Shown piece by piece: positions 18,222 to 26,267 of a DNA stretch of 60,896 nt. The DNA comes from Ignavibacteria bacterium. Lineage in GTDB: Bacteria; Bacteroidota; Ignavibacteria; Tepidaquicellales; Tepidaquicellaceae. The notes beneath the pieces were generated by a model, which worked only from the letters and a program-made list of their open reading frames with translations, searched no databases and had not been told where the DNA came from. The stretch lies in contig JADHVP010000004.1 of assembly GCA_016783945.1 (NCBI GenBank), forward strand, positions 1 to 60,896, read 5' to 3'. Numbering within the stretch: the first letter of the stretch is position 1; the number at the start of each line of letters is the position of its first letter. A program made the position numbers and the translations under genes.

Positions 18222-18302
18222 ATTAATCCCCCTGTCTCCACCAACCATTTCAAACACTATATTTACTACCAACTTATTTACCAACCCTTCTACTAACCGT
18301 TT
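18222..18302 (-). pseudogene. Relic of a second AlbA/GHKL-type gene linker
   Basis: The minus strand reads NGLVEGLVNKLVVNIVFEM and stops near 18222. The GLVEGLV repeat closely resembles GLVKGLVEGLVE in the linker of the neighbouring intact protein (18332-19696, residues 383-394). It lies just downstream of that gene's stop codon, so it may be the remains of a paralogue or of a duplicated 3' segment. Confidence 0.45.
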
Positions 18303-18331
18303 GCAACCTTGATATAATTTCTTAAACAAAT

Positions 18332-19696
18332 TTAATTGGTCCTTATTTTCCAGCTTCCTCCTTTAGCTGGTCCAATTCTTTCTAAAATACCCAAATTCTT
18401 GAGTTTTTCAATGTTTTTATCAATTGCTGTTGTAGATATACCAATCTGTTTATGAATTTCACTCTTGGAAATTTTTGGGTTTTCATAGATAAGCCAGACA
18501 ATTTTTTTCTGATTTTCTACCAACCCTTCTACCAACCCTTTTACCAACCCTTTATCTATTTGAACACCTTTTCTTTCAAGAGTTGTTATAAAGACATCCG
18601 ATAATAGATCAAATTTTGTTTGTGGTTCTTTTTCAAGAATAAGTGCAATACCCCTCCCTTTCCTTTCAACATAGTGTGCTCTACTAAGTACATCGGCAAT
18701 AACTTCATTTCTTCGTTTAGAAATGTTTCTTTTGATGATGTCTTGAATACTAAGACCTCCGAAAAGTCCACCGGGATTTTTTACTTCTATTCTATCCTTA
18801 AAAATTCCTATCGAGATAAAATCAGGATTAAAATAATCTCTATGCAAAAATGCATTAATGATGACTTCTCGCAAAGCTTCATTATCTATTTCCGGGACAT
18901 CCTTTCTGTATAAACCATCGACCTTCATTCCGATGTGTATGTTTTTAAGAATATAATTTTCAGCTTCGTGTAATAGATAAAACAAATCGCCGGTGAATTC
19001 CTTTTGGTCGATAATATGAGCTGTATTCGTTGTGGCAAAAATACTGCACATTAATTTTGTGTTTGAGAAAAACTTTTCCGGTTTTTTCGAAAACAATACA
19101 ACACAAGCGTTTAAAGGTTTCTTACTTGCAAGTAAATTAAGTGAATCTAATACATCGCTTAATGATGTAAATTTTATTTCTGCTTGTTTACAATATGCTT
19201 TTACCTTATAGTGATCAATGTCTTTAAGAGTTGCTGAATCGTTTCTTGTTTTATCCCATCGAATATCTTGATGGTTAATGATAAATCTTTTTAACTCATC
19301 TGCAGATAATTGTTTATCTTCATCAGCAACTCGGATATAGTATCTTCCTTCGGCAGAATAAGGAATCTGGTGACCTTCTAAAGTAATTTTAATAACCTCA
19401 ATTGAGCTGATCTTAGATAGTTCTATCGATGGGTAAATCTTTGGTTCAATTTTGTGTGAAATAGATTGGGATATATCGCGCAGTGTTTTTACTGAGTACT
19501 TAGCTTTTATAGGAGAACCATCATTTTTTATCCCGAAATACAATTCACCTTTTTGGTGTTTGTTAAGAATAGCAGAGATAGATTTGAGTGCTTCTTTGAG
19601 TTCACCTGTGGATTTTTTAAATTCAACTATTTCTGATTCTTTTAGTTTCACTGTTTGTTTAACGTATTGTAAGTTTGATAATCTCTCATATCCCAT
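18332..19696 (-). CDS. Schlafen AlbA_2 / GHKL ATPase-like protein with C-terminal winged helix
   Basis: A 454-aa protein of the family annotated as AlbA_2-domain or ATP-binding, RecG-like regulators. Residues about 18-135 form the AlbA_2 (Schlafen-type) domain (ESEIVEFKKS, LYFGIKNDG, GRYYIRVADEDKQLS). Residues about 270-350 carry a GHKL-like ATP-binding signature (EALREVIINAFLHRDY with N281, NPGGL at 307-311). A GLVKGLVEGLVE linker then leads to a C-terminal winged helix (396-454). Function is probably nucleic-acid-dependent regulation or defence; the exact role is unknown. It lies upstream of WYL tail 3 on the minus strand, in the same arrangement as fic with tail 1. Confidence 0.82.
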   Translation of the reverse strand: MGYERLSNLQYVKQTVKLKESEIVEFKKSTGELKEALKSISAILNKHQKGELYFGIKNDGSPIKAKYSVKTLRDISQSISHKIEPKIYPSIELSKISSIEVIKITLEGHQIPYSAEGRYYIRVADEDKQLSADELKRFIINHQDIRWDKTRNDSATLKDIDHYKVKAYCKQAEIKFTSLSDVLDSLNLLASKKPLNACVVLFSKKPEKFFSNTKLMCSIFATTNTAHIIDQKEFTGDLFYLLHEAENYILKNIHIGMKVDGLYRKDVPEIDNEALREVIINAFLHRDYFNPDFISIGIFKDRIEVKNPGGLFGGLSIQDIIKRNISKRRNEVIADVLSRAHYVERKGRGIALILEKEPQTKFDLLSDVFITTLERKGVQIDKGLVKGLVEGLVENQKKIVWLIYENPKISKSEIHKQIGISTTAIDKNIEKLKNLGILERIGPAKGGSWKIRTN

Positions 19697-19916
19697 TGGG
19701 ACACGTATTTTCTCAATTGCTACGGAGTTCGGTATGGCTTATGCAATTTGTTTGCGATTTTCCATACATAAAATTTATCAGGTTTTGATTAATAGACATA
19801 TATAATCTGTAAATGTTTTAAAGTTTAAACCCTAATTCGTATTAAATGCATCTCCTCATCAAATTTACTTATTCTCAAGAACTTATAAAACATAAACGAA
19901 AAACCTTGGTTCTTTC
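19697..19916. other. Gap between AlbA-like gene and WYL regulator
   Basis: 220 bp of AT-rich DNA without a supported gene. It should contain the promoter of the AlbA_2-type gene, or readthrough from the WYL gene upstream. Confidence 0.4.
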
Positions 19917-20780
19917 TCACTCATAATTCCCCAACGTCCCCTTTGCAAGCTCCAAAACTTTTTCTTTTAGTTCAGGTGGTTCGAGCACTATAACACCTTC
20001 ACCTCTGCTTACTATCCAGCTTGCTATTTCACTTAATGAGTTTACTGTAATTGAAAGGTCCATCGTTCCGTCATCATACTCTTCGATTATCTGTGATTCC
20101 ATTAACTGCTGTGGCTTAATCCTTGATGCCCATTCTTTTGAGAACTTTAACTTTACATTAAACTTCTCATTACCCTGCCAGCTCTTCCAGGAATGTTTGA
20201 ACAGGTCATCGATTTGATTTTGAGGTACTCGTTTGAACTTTTTACCTGTCTCTTTTACTTCGATTATCTTGTTCAAAAGGAATTGTTTTATAATACCGTT
20301 GTCAAGTGCAAGAACTCTCCAATTATTTTCAGTTTGAAAAAGTTGTATTGGAAATATTTCTCTTGTCTTTCTTGGTTCGTTTGCAACTTTCTCGTAAGTA
20401 ATAAGGACAGCTTTGTTGTTATCAATACATCTCTGCAATACAACGATGTTGCAGATTGCTTTCTCCTTTAGCTTGCTTACCATCAGAGCAGTAGATTTAT
20501 CGAATGAGTTCTGTGAAAAACACAATCCAATATAAAGCCGTGCAATTTCTTTTAATTTTTCAAGTGGAATCTTACCTGTGATGCAGACTCCGTAATTTTT
20601 AGCAGAGTGGATATCTATTCCGTTTGCCCGCAAGTCCTGCAGGTCTCGTTTTATGGTAAGCTCTTCTACATCGAATATCTCTGCCAGGTCGAGTATTGAT
20701 AATGCATTTTTCCTTTCATTAGCAATGCACAAACCTAATAGTTCTATCTGTCTTTTTATCTTGGTCTGAATTTCAAACAT
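19917..20780 (-). CDS. WYL-domain transcriptional regulator
   Basis: A 287-aa protein. An N-terminal DeoR-like helix-turn-helix (about 1-60, SILDLAEIFDVEELTIKRDLQDL) precedes a WYL domain (about 115-195: AVLITYEK ... REIFPIQLFQTENNWRVLAL) and a C-terminal WCX-like extension ending PPELKEKVLELAKGTLGNYE. WYL proteins of the BrxR/CapW type repress defence operons and respond to nucleic-acid ligands. The gene is divergent from the ARPP-1 operon, with a palindrome in the shared 171-bp region, the typical CapW layout. Three further 3' tails of the same family lie in the 4 kb downstream, so this is the sole intact survivor. Confidence 0.9.
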   Translation of the reverse strand: MFEIQTKIKRQIELLGLCIANERKNALSILDLAEIFDVEELTIKRDLQDLRANGIDIHSAKNYGVCITGKIPLEKLKEIARLYIGLCFSQNSFDKSTALMVSKLKEKAICNIVVLQRCIDNNKAVLITYEKVANEPRKTREIFPIQLFQTENNWRVLALDNGIIKQFLLNKIIEVKETGKKFKRVPQNQIDDLFKHSWKSWQGNEKFNVKLKFSKEWASRIKPQQLMESQIIEEYDDGTMDLSITVNSLSEIASWIVSRGEGVIVLEPPELKEKVLELAKGTLGNYE

Positions 20781-20880
20781 GGAATATGATAATAGAAATT
20801 TAACAAAATGCTGTTTGATTGAATTATTCTATATCACAGGAAGTAGTGTCAGATTCTGCAGCATGTTTTCAAGAAAATAA

Positions 20881-20895
20881 TATCATTCAATGATA
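20881..20895. promoter_or_regulatory. Palindromic operator candidate (copy 2)
   Basis: TATCATTCAATGATA, a 7+1+7 palindrome, lies midway between the WYL start (20780) and the ARPP-1 start (20952). Read on the minus strand it is AGTATCATTGAATGATAT, matching the other copies. Its place in a divergent WYL promoter makes it the best-supported member of the four-copy family. Confidence 0.65.
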
Positions 20896-20951
20896 CTAAA
20901 GTAAATATTATAAAAAGTAAATTAAGATAAAAATAAATAAGGGAGAAAAAA

Positions 20952-21863
20952 ATGCAATCTCAAATTTTGAACATACAAAATAACGGGTGTTTGACCATAG
21001 CTGAACTTTCTACAGAAGGAACCGATAAACTCATGTATATAAGCGGAGACACAGCTATTAAGCAGAGAAAATTAATCATCGAAGAAGTCTCTGAATCCGG
21101 GAGTGTGAATGATTTACTTGTAAGGAATCTGTCAGACCAGTTTGTATTCATGATGGACGGGGATATCTTAATAGGTGCAAAGCAGAACCGTGTTTTAAAT
21201 ACTTCTGTGTTTATAGCACCTGAATCCAAATCAAAAATCAATGTAAGCTGTGTTGAATCAGGCAGATGGGCTTACAGAACAAAGTCATTTACTTCTGCTG
21301 ATTTCACAATGGATTTTGCAATGCGATGCAGTAAATCGAGAGCCACGACAAAAAGTTTACGGGAAAAACGTGGGCATTACGCAGACCAAAATAAAATATG
21401 GGAAGGAATAGCTGATTCACATTCCTCTAGAAAAATTTATTCTGATACGTCAGACTACTCGGAAATTTATGAAACATCGAAAAAGGATATCAATAAATTC
21501 ATAAATGATTTCAAATCTGATAGCTCAGCAAATGGTATGTCTGTTTTCATTAACAATAAATTGATATGTCTGGATATCTTTGGAAGAAAAGACATATACA
21601 AAGAATATTTCCCAAAGCTTTTAAAGGGTGCTGCACAGGATGCTATATTTATAAAGAAGAAAAAAGAGTTTAATGAAGCTGAGGTAAAGTACAAGACGGT
21701 AGATTTCCTTGATAAGTTCGATGACATGAAATTCACTTCTCATAAAGGTCTTTGTGAAGGTCAGGAAAGAAGATTTGAAACAAAAGAAATATCTGGTTTT
21801 GAATTACTGTATGAAAACAATCTAATTCATTTAACCGGTTTAAACATTAAAGATGAAAAATAA
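20952..21863 (+). CDS. ARPP-1 domain protein
   Basis: A 303-aa protein whose core (about residues 12-110) matches the ARPP-1 domain: LTIAELS near the start, SVNDLLVRNLSDQFVFMMDG, ILIGAKQNRVLNTSVFI and SKINVSCVESGRW. ARPP-1 was named from comparative genomics for its association with predicted prokaryotic conflict systems; its biochemical role is not known to me. A strong Shine-Dalgarno GGGAG lies 6 bp before the ATG. The stop overlaps the next start by 11 bp. Transcription is divergent from the WYL regulator, which suggests WYL control. Confidence 0.78.
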   Translation: MQSQILNIQNNGCLTIAELSTEGTDKLMYISGDTAIKQRKLIIEEVSESGSVNDLLVRNLSDQFVFMMDGDILIGAKQNRVLNTSVFIAPESKSKINVSCVESGRWAYRTKSFTSADFTMDFAMRCSKSRATTKSLREKRGHYADQNKIWEGIADSHSSRKIYSDTSDYSEIYETSKKDINKFINDFKSDSSANGMSVFINNKLICLDIFGRKDIYKEYFPKLLKGAAQDAIFIKKKKEFNEAEVKYKTVDFLDKFDDMKFTSHKGLCEGQERRFETKEISGFELLYENNLIHLTGLNIKDEK

Positions 21864-22842
21864 CAAAATGAAAATAGCAGAGGGGAAAATATATTATGAG
21901 CAAAAGCCCAAGCTTATGCTCGAGGAACTTAACAGTTTACAGAGAGAAAAAATAACAGTCGATCCAACCAAACTGAAATTGAAAGATGACAAGGATAGAC
22001 TATTGCTTCAGGTAACAAACGGAAGCGTAAAACATTACCCGGTTAGAAGAGCATTCCTTTACAAACTTCTTAAATGGTACTGGTTTCCAACAAGACTTAT
22101 CTATAAACTCAGCACAGAATCAATTGTATCTGTGTGTAATGATTTTCTACTGAACATAAAATCCGACCAGGTAAATGTTAAAATTGAAAACGATGAAGCT
22201 CTAACAATCACGAGTATGAAATATACTGATATAACTGATAGGGAAATACTGGAGATGTGTGTACCGTTCGATATAGGCTCTGTTTCAAGGTCAGATTTTT
22301 GTATGAGAATGTATGGGCAAAAGTTGCTCAATGCTGCGCCTGTTGTGGATGATAAATGCGGTTTTGGATTTAATATTTTAAATTCAGAGACAGGGTTTAG
22401 AGCTCTGGGTGTTTATCATTACATATTGAGATATATATGCACTAACGGAGCCATCGCACCGGTTAATGGTTCTTCAACGTATGTTCATTACGATAAGAGC
22501 AAGAAGAATATTCTCGAATCTCTAAAGAAAAATCTTGATAAGTTGGAGGATTCAAAATTGATTATAATAAAACAATTGGGGAGGATGCAATATGCAGGGG
22601 GAAGAAAATATTTAAGTAACATAAAAAAAAGTCTGGAAGCATTATTAGGTTTAAAGGAAACAAACAATTTTGTTGAAAAGTTTGAGATGTCATTGAGCAA
22701 AAAAGAACAAACCAAATATGATTTGTTTAATTACATCACTAATAGAGCTAAGCTATATGATTTTGGAAAACGCATTGCAATTGAAGAAATAGCAGGGAAA
22801 TTAATTTCATTAGACGTGAAAGAAGAAACAAATCAAAATTAA
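21853..22842 (+). CDS. DUF932-like protein in the ARPP-1 operon
   Basis: A 329-aa protein with NSETGFRALGVYHYILRYICTNGAI at about 177-201, resembling the NS-x-G ... R-x-VC-x-NG signature of DUF932 (phage/plasmid-like TIGR03299) proteins. The rest is alpha-helical and Lys-rich, with no membrane segment. The function of the family is not established; members are frequent on mobile elements. The start at 21853 (MKNNKMKIAEG) overlaps the previous gene, and M6 is an alternative. Co-transcription with ARPP-1 suggests a two-protein system. Confidence 0.62.
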   Translation: MKNNKMKIAEGKIYYEQKPKLMLEELNSLQREKITVDPTKLKLKDDKDRLLLQVTNGSVKHYPVRRAFLYKLLKWYWFPTRLIYKLSTESIVSVCNDFLLNIKSDQVNVKIENDEALTITSMKYTDITDREILEMCVPFDIGSVSRSDFCMRMYGQKLLNAAPVVDDKCGFGFNILNSETGFRALGVYHYILRYICTNGAIAPVNGSSTYVHYDKSKKNILESLKKNLDKLEDSKLIIIKQLGRMQYAGGRKYLSNIKKSLEALLGLKETNNFVEKFEMSLSKKEQTKYDLFNYITNRAKLYDFGKRIAIEEIAGKLISLDVKEETNQN

Positions 22843-22848
22843 ATTGAA

Positions 22849-23166
22849 ATGAGAAAGATTTCAAAAATATTTATAATACTTTTTGTATTGGTACTAATAG
22901 GGTGTTCATCTTCATACAATAAATACAATGCGAAGCCCCCTAAAGAAAACAAATATGCTGAGCTGGAAGAGCCTTGCGATGGATTGAAATTAAAAGTTAC
23001 TCTCCATTTATATGATAAAGATTTTATAATAGAATATAATATTGATGAGTATAAAATCGAAAAGAATATTAAAGGACAGAGTATATTAACCCTATACGGA
23101 CCTTGTGGAATGATAGTCTTCTTTCCAATGGATAATATCATGCAATTAAAGTTTAGAGAGTTGTGA
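22849..23166 (+). CDS. Small lipoprotein
   Basis: A 105-aa protein with a lipoprotein signal peptide (MRKISKIFIILFVLVLIGCSSS, lipobox LIGC with Cys at 19). The mature part is short and contains two further Cys (EPCDG, GPCGM) that could form a disulphide. It begins 6 bp after the DUF932-like gene, so it may be third in the ARPP operon. It converges with the 114-aa membrane protein gene. No family recognised. Confidence 0.7.
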   Translation: MRKISKIFIILFVLVLIGCSSSYNKYNAKPPKENKYAELEEPCDGLKLKVTLHLYDKDFIIEYNIDEYKIEKNIKGQSILTLYGPCGMIVFFPMDNIMQLKFREL

Positions 23167-23511
23167 TTATTCCCCAATTCTTTTTACCTCTCTGAAAGTT
23201 TTATTCATATCAAACATTGTTCCTGAATCAGAACTTATAAAAAGGGAATCTAATTGAGATTCGAATGAATCTTTTGATTCCAGCGATATGAAATCTTGTA
23301 AGTTTAAATTATCTTCTTTTATTGCTACAGTGTATGATTGAATAAAACCAAGAATAAAACATGTACAGCTAAATAGAAATAAGAATGCTCCTATCTTTTT
23401 GTATATCCTTACAGTCCTACAATCTTTAAAAGCTTTAGCGAGAAAAATAAATAAAAGACCGAATAGAAAAAGTATGTATATTAAAATAATATCAAAGAAG
23501 TTAAAAGACAT
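23167..23511 (-). CDS. Membrane protein, 114 aa, protease operon
   Basis: Two predicted transmembrane segments (about 6-26 and 41-60) are followed by an acidic, Ser/Asp-rich soluble tail (LESKDSFESQLDSLFISSDSG). No homology recognised. It is the last gene of a minus-strand operon headed by a trypsin-like protease gene, 11 bp after the 59-aa membrane protein gene. Its stop abuts the end of the convergent lipoprotein gene. Confidence 0.68.
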   Translation of the reverse strand: MSFNFFDIILIYILFLFGLLFIFLAKAFKDCRTVRIYKKIGAFLFLFSCTCFILGFIQSYTVAIKEDNLNLQDFISLESKDSFESQLDSLFISSDSGTMFDMNKTFREVKRIGE

Positions 23512-23522
23512 TTTCTAATTTA

Positions 23523-23702
23523 TTATCCTTTTAATAATTCTGTGATTTTTTTCTTCTGTTTAAAAATAACAATCAGTAGAAATATTATTAACGCTGGATT
23601 TATAAAACAAAATATGACAACGTTTAACGCTTCATATGTCATTCCTAACAGATCACTCAACCAGGATAAAAAATAAACGCAGTATCTAAATAGCTCATTC
23701 AT
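23523..23702 (-). CDS. Small membrane protein, 59 aa
   Basis: An ATG at 23702 overlaps the protease stop codon (ATGA), giving translational coupling. The 59-aa frame reads MNELFRYCVYFLSWLSDLLG, then one or two hydrophobic helices (VVIFCFINPALIIFLLIVIF) and a basic KQKKKITELLKG end, consistent with an inner-membrane protein with a positive cytoplasmic tail. It is below common ORF length cutoffs and easily missed. Function unknown; context links it to the protease. Confidence 0.72.
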   Translation of the reverse strand: MNELFRYCVYFLSWLSDLLGMTYEALNVVIFCFINPALIIFLLIVIFKQKKKITELLKG

Positions 23703-25024
23703 TTCCCAATAGCTCCTTTAGGTCGTTCATCACCATCTGCCCTGGTATAATCTTCCTCATAATTTATATTGATTCCATATTCCAATATCTTTTCTATAGT
23801 ACTTTTCAACTCTGGATTATCATTCTGTACTGACAACAGTTCTAAAGCATTGTTCAAATCATTAATTCCGTCTTTTTTATATTTAAGATGTAGATACGAT
23901 ACTCCTCTGTAATAATAAGCTTCATAATCTGAGTCGTTGAGTATCATGTGTTCGCTGAAGTCTCTTGAAGCAGCTATATAATTTTGCATAAGGAAATAAA
24001 CTATACCTCTTTTTAAATAAAGTCCACGGTCTGATTTGTTCTGTTTTAAATCATTCGTATAGCCTGTTATAAGATTGCTGTATGTGTTTAAAACTTTTCC
24101 TTTTGTAGTAGTTGTATCATAATATAGCCAGTTCTTTTCAGGGCAAATCTCCATGAGTTTGTTATAATCCTCAAAAGACAATTTGTATTCTCTTGAGTTA
24201 TAACGGGCATAACCTCTGTAGTAATAAGCCTCCGGATAAAACTTGTTGATTTCTAATAGTTCGTTGCACACACGCTCAACCTGTGAATACTCTTCATATA
24301 CAAAAGAATTGATCATTCGAAATCTTAAATCTATCGTAAGCGTATCTACGCTGTAATAATTTCTATTAACTAAAACATCTTCATAATATGAAATTGGTAT
24401 GGCAAAGTTTATTCCGGGATAGGTATCATAACCGAGAGTTGTAATTCCTATTAACTCACCCTTTGAATTAAATAATGCACCACCACTGCTGCCGGGAGAA
24501 ACTATTGCTGAGAATTGAAGCATATCACTATACATTATATCGAAGTTTCTCTTTAATCCACTTATAATCCCATTACTAAAAGAGTTGCTCAGTTCGAATG
24601 GACTACCAATCGTATAAACATTTTCTCCAACTATGAAGTTATCACAGTCGCCCAATTTGACAACAGGTAACTCTAAACTATCAAGTGATAGGATCGCAAT
24701 GTCTCTTGATTCATTCGCTGCGATGAGTTTTGCAAAACCCAAAGTTACGCTGTCTTTTTTAATCTCATACTTTTTCGCTTCTGATAAGACATGAAAATTT
24801 GTTGCAATAATTCCAGGCTCAATAATGACACCGCTTCCACTTATCCATTCTTCATCTTGATAATCATACGTGAAAATATCTACTACTGAAGGAGAGCACA
24901 TCTTAAAGACCTCTTGAGGAGTTAAATCCTGAGAGAATAATTTTACAGTTGTGAAGAGTAAAACTATTGTGATAAAGACTATTATTTTTTTCATGATGAA
25001 TAAATTTAAGTTAATAAAATTCAC
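23699..25024 (-). CDS. Secreted trypsin-like (S1C) serine protease with TPR repeats
   Basis: A 441-aa frame. The likely start is M11 (MKKIIVFITIVLLFTTVKLFS), which begins a signal peptide, so the protein is exported. A trypsin_2 domain follows with the full triad by motif: H78 (ATNFHVL), D108 (RDIAILSL) and S180 (SPGSSGGALFN). No PDZ domain follows. Residues about 250-400 contain TPR-like repeats (AYYYRGYARYNSREYKLSFEDY, AYYYRGVSYLHLKYKKDGINDL). DegP-like proteases act on envelope proteins; a TPR partner domain suggests a specific target. It heads an operon with two small membrane proteins and is preceded by one of the 58-bp repeats carrying the palindrome. Confidence 0.85.
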   Translation of the reverse strand: MNFINLNLFIMKKIIVFITIVLLFTTVKLFSQDLTPQEVFKMCSPSVVDIFTYDYQDEEWISGSGVIIEPGIIATNFHVLSEAKKYEIKKDSVTLGFAKLIAANESRDIAILSLDSLELPVVKLGDCDNFIVGENVYTIGSPFELSNSFSNGIISGLKRNFDIMYSDMLQFSAIVSPGSSGGALFNSKGELIGITTLGYDTYPGINFAIPISYYEDVLVNRNYYSVDTLTIDLRFRMINSFVYEEYSQVERVCNELLEINKFYPEAYYYRGYARYNSREYKLSFEDYNKLMEICPEKNWLYYDTTTTKGKVLNTYSNLITGYTNDLKQNKSDRGLYLKRGIVYFLMQNYIAASRDFSEHMILNDSDYEAYYYRGVSYLHLKYKKDGINDLNNALELLSVQNDNPELKSTIEKILEYGININYEEDYTRADGDERPKGAIGK

Positions 25025-25031
25025 ATCTGAT

Positions 25032-25089
25032 ACAAAATAATGTTTTTTGTTTTAAGAACAGTATCAGAGAATGATATTTTTCTAAGGAT
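25032..25089. repeat. 58-bp direct repeat, left copy (with palindrome copy 3)
   Basis: Matches 28774-28831 in 55 of 58 positions in the same orientation. It begins CAAAATAATGTTTTTTGTT and ends TTTTTCTAAGGATG, with the operator-like GTATCAGAGAATGATAT inside (about 25049-25065). It lies directly upstream of the protease gene and 84 bp before a divergent TPR gene. Similarity is lost sharply at both ends. Confidence 0.88.
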
Positions 25090-25172
25090 GAGCTTTCAGG
25101 ATTTTTTGTTTTTAATAAAAGGATTAATTTTAAATAAGTATCATAATCTTCGTTCAATATTATTACAAAACA

Positions 25173-25463
25173 ATGATCGCACAAAGAGATTTGTCACTTG
25201 AAAGTAAACAGTTAAAAGCATTTGAAATCTCTCAAGAGGCAGAAGATATATATGAAACGGCTACCAGGGAATATCAAAATGCTAATTATATTGAAGCGAT
25301 AGAAATATTCACTAAAGTAATTGAATTAGAACCAGAATATTTTTTCGCATATCATTTTCGAGGAATGGCTTATTATTATTTACTAAACTTCAAAAAGGCT
25401 CAGAAAGACTGGGACAAAGCATCACAGGCTATGAAGACTTTGAGTCCGGAAAAAAGAAAATGA
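25173..25463 (+). CDS. Small TPR protein
   Basis: A 96-aa protein containing about one and a half TPR motifs (YQNANYIEAIEIFTKVIELEP, FFAYHFRGMAYYYLLNFKKAQKDW), with no signal peptide. It may be a fragment of a larger TPR protein. It is the first frame inside the segment bounded by the 58-bp repeats and reads toward the nuclease module, ending 88 bp before the two-TM protein start. Confidence 0.6.
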   Translation: MIAQRDLSLESKQLKAFEISQEAEDIYETATREYQNANYIEAIEIFTKVIELEPEYFFAYHFRGMAYYYLLNFKKAQKDWDKASQAMKTLSPEKRK

Positions 25464-25550
25464 GGAGTTTTGAAGTGAAATACTTTTGTGAATATGTTTT
25501 TCTCTTTTATAATAAAGGTTGCCTTTGTAAAATTTAAAACAAATACAATT

Positions 25551-26258
25551 ATGAAAAAGTCATTTTGGAAGGATGAAAAATTTTGGACAATTTTTTTAGG
25601 TACAATTGGATGTTTAGCGTTAATATGGATTTTGATTAATGATCCGAGTGATTGGCCAAGCATTTTGGTAAACTTTGCACAGATAGGAGTTGCTGTTATT
25701 GTTTTCTTTATTGCTCATAACATTTTTAAAAATTTAATAAAGAAAAAAACTTTCGGATTTAATGAAAAATTTGAGGAGCATTTGAAAGACTGGGCAGAGC
25801 AGAATAAATATCTTATCGATACATCTGAAATAGGTGTTCCAAAAGGAAATGAAAAAAGACGTTCAATACAAATGATTTGCAACCATGCAAATATGTTAAA
25901 CTGTAGTGATGCTAATTCAACATCAAGTAAAAGGGGTTCTTTTTTATATTTACCAAAAAGTGATGAATTTGGTTATGAAAAACAAACTGAAGGTAGCCAA
26001 ATTGAATTTAAAATTAATAAAGGTATGTTTGAAACCAACAATGAAATCTTTAGTAATTATGAAAACCTAAAAAAAGATATTTCAAATAAAATAGCAAATT
26101 CTGTAAAAATTAAATTTGCAGAATTTAACATATCAGTAGTAAGTAAAGATGACAGAATTATTGTTGACTTTTCAAAACTTGAGAAGACTGATGACAATGC
26201 AAAAAAATTAATTGATGTAGTAGAATTTGTAAAAACAATATTTTTAGCAATAGCATAA
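25551..26258 (+). CDS. Two-TM membrane protein, first gene of the nuclease module
   Basis: I take the start at 25551 (MKKSFWKDEKFWTIFL), within a frame open from 25488, giving 235 aa. Two hydrophobic helices (WTIFLGTIGCLALIWILI and ILVNFAQIGVAVIVFFIAHNIF, about residues 11-29 and 38-60) precede a soluble, Lys- and Asn-rich domain of about 170 residues with no motif I recognise. The topology resembles membrane sensor or effector subunits of defence systems, but no family can be named. It ends 9 bp before the PD-(D/E)XK gene. Confidence 0.65.
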   Translation: MKKSFWKDEKFWTIFLGTIGCLALIWILINDPSDWPSILVNFAQIGVAVIVFFIAHNIFKNLIKKKTFGFNEKFEEHLKDWAEQNKYLIDTSEIGVPKGNEKRRSIQMICNHANMLNCSDANSTSSKRGSFLYLPKSDEFGYEKQTEGSQIEFKINKGMFETNNEIFSNYENLKKDISNKIANSVKIKFAEFNISVVSKDDRIIVDFSKLEKTDDNAKKLIDVVEFVKTIFLAIA

Positions 26259-26267
26259 AAAAATCAA

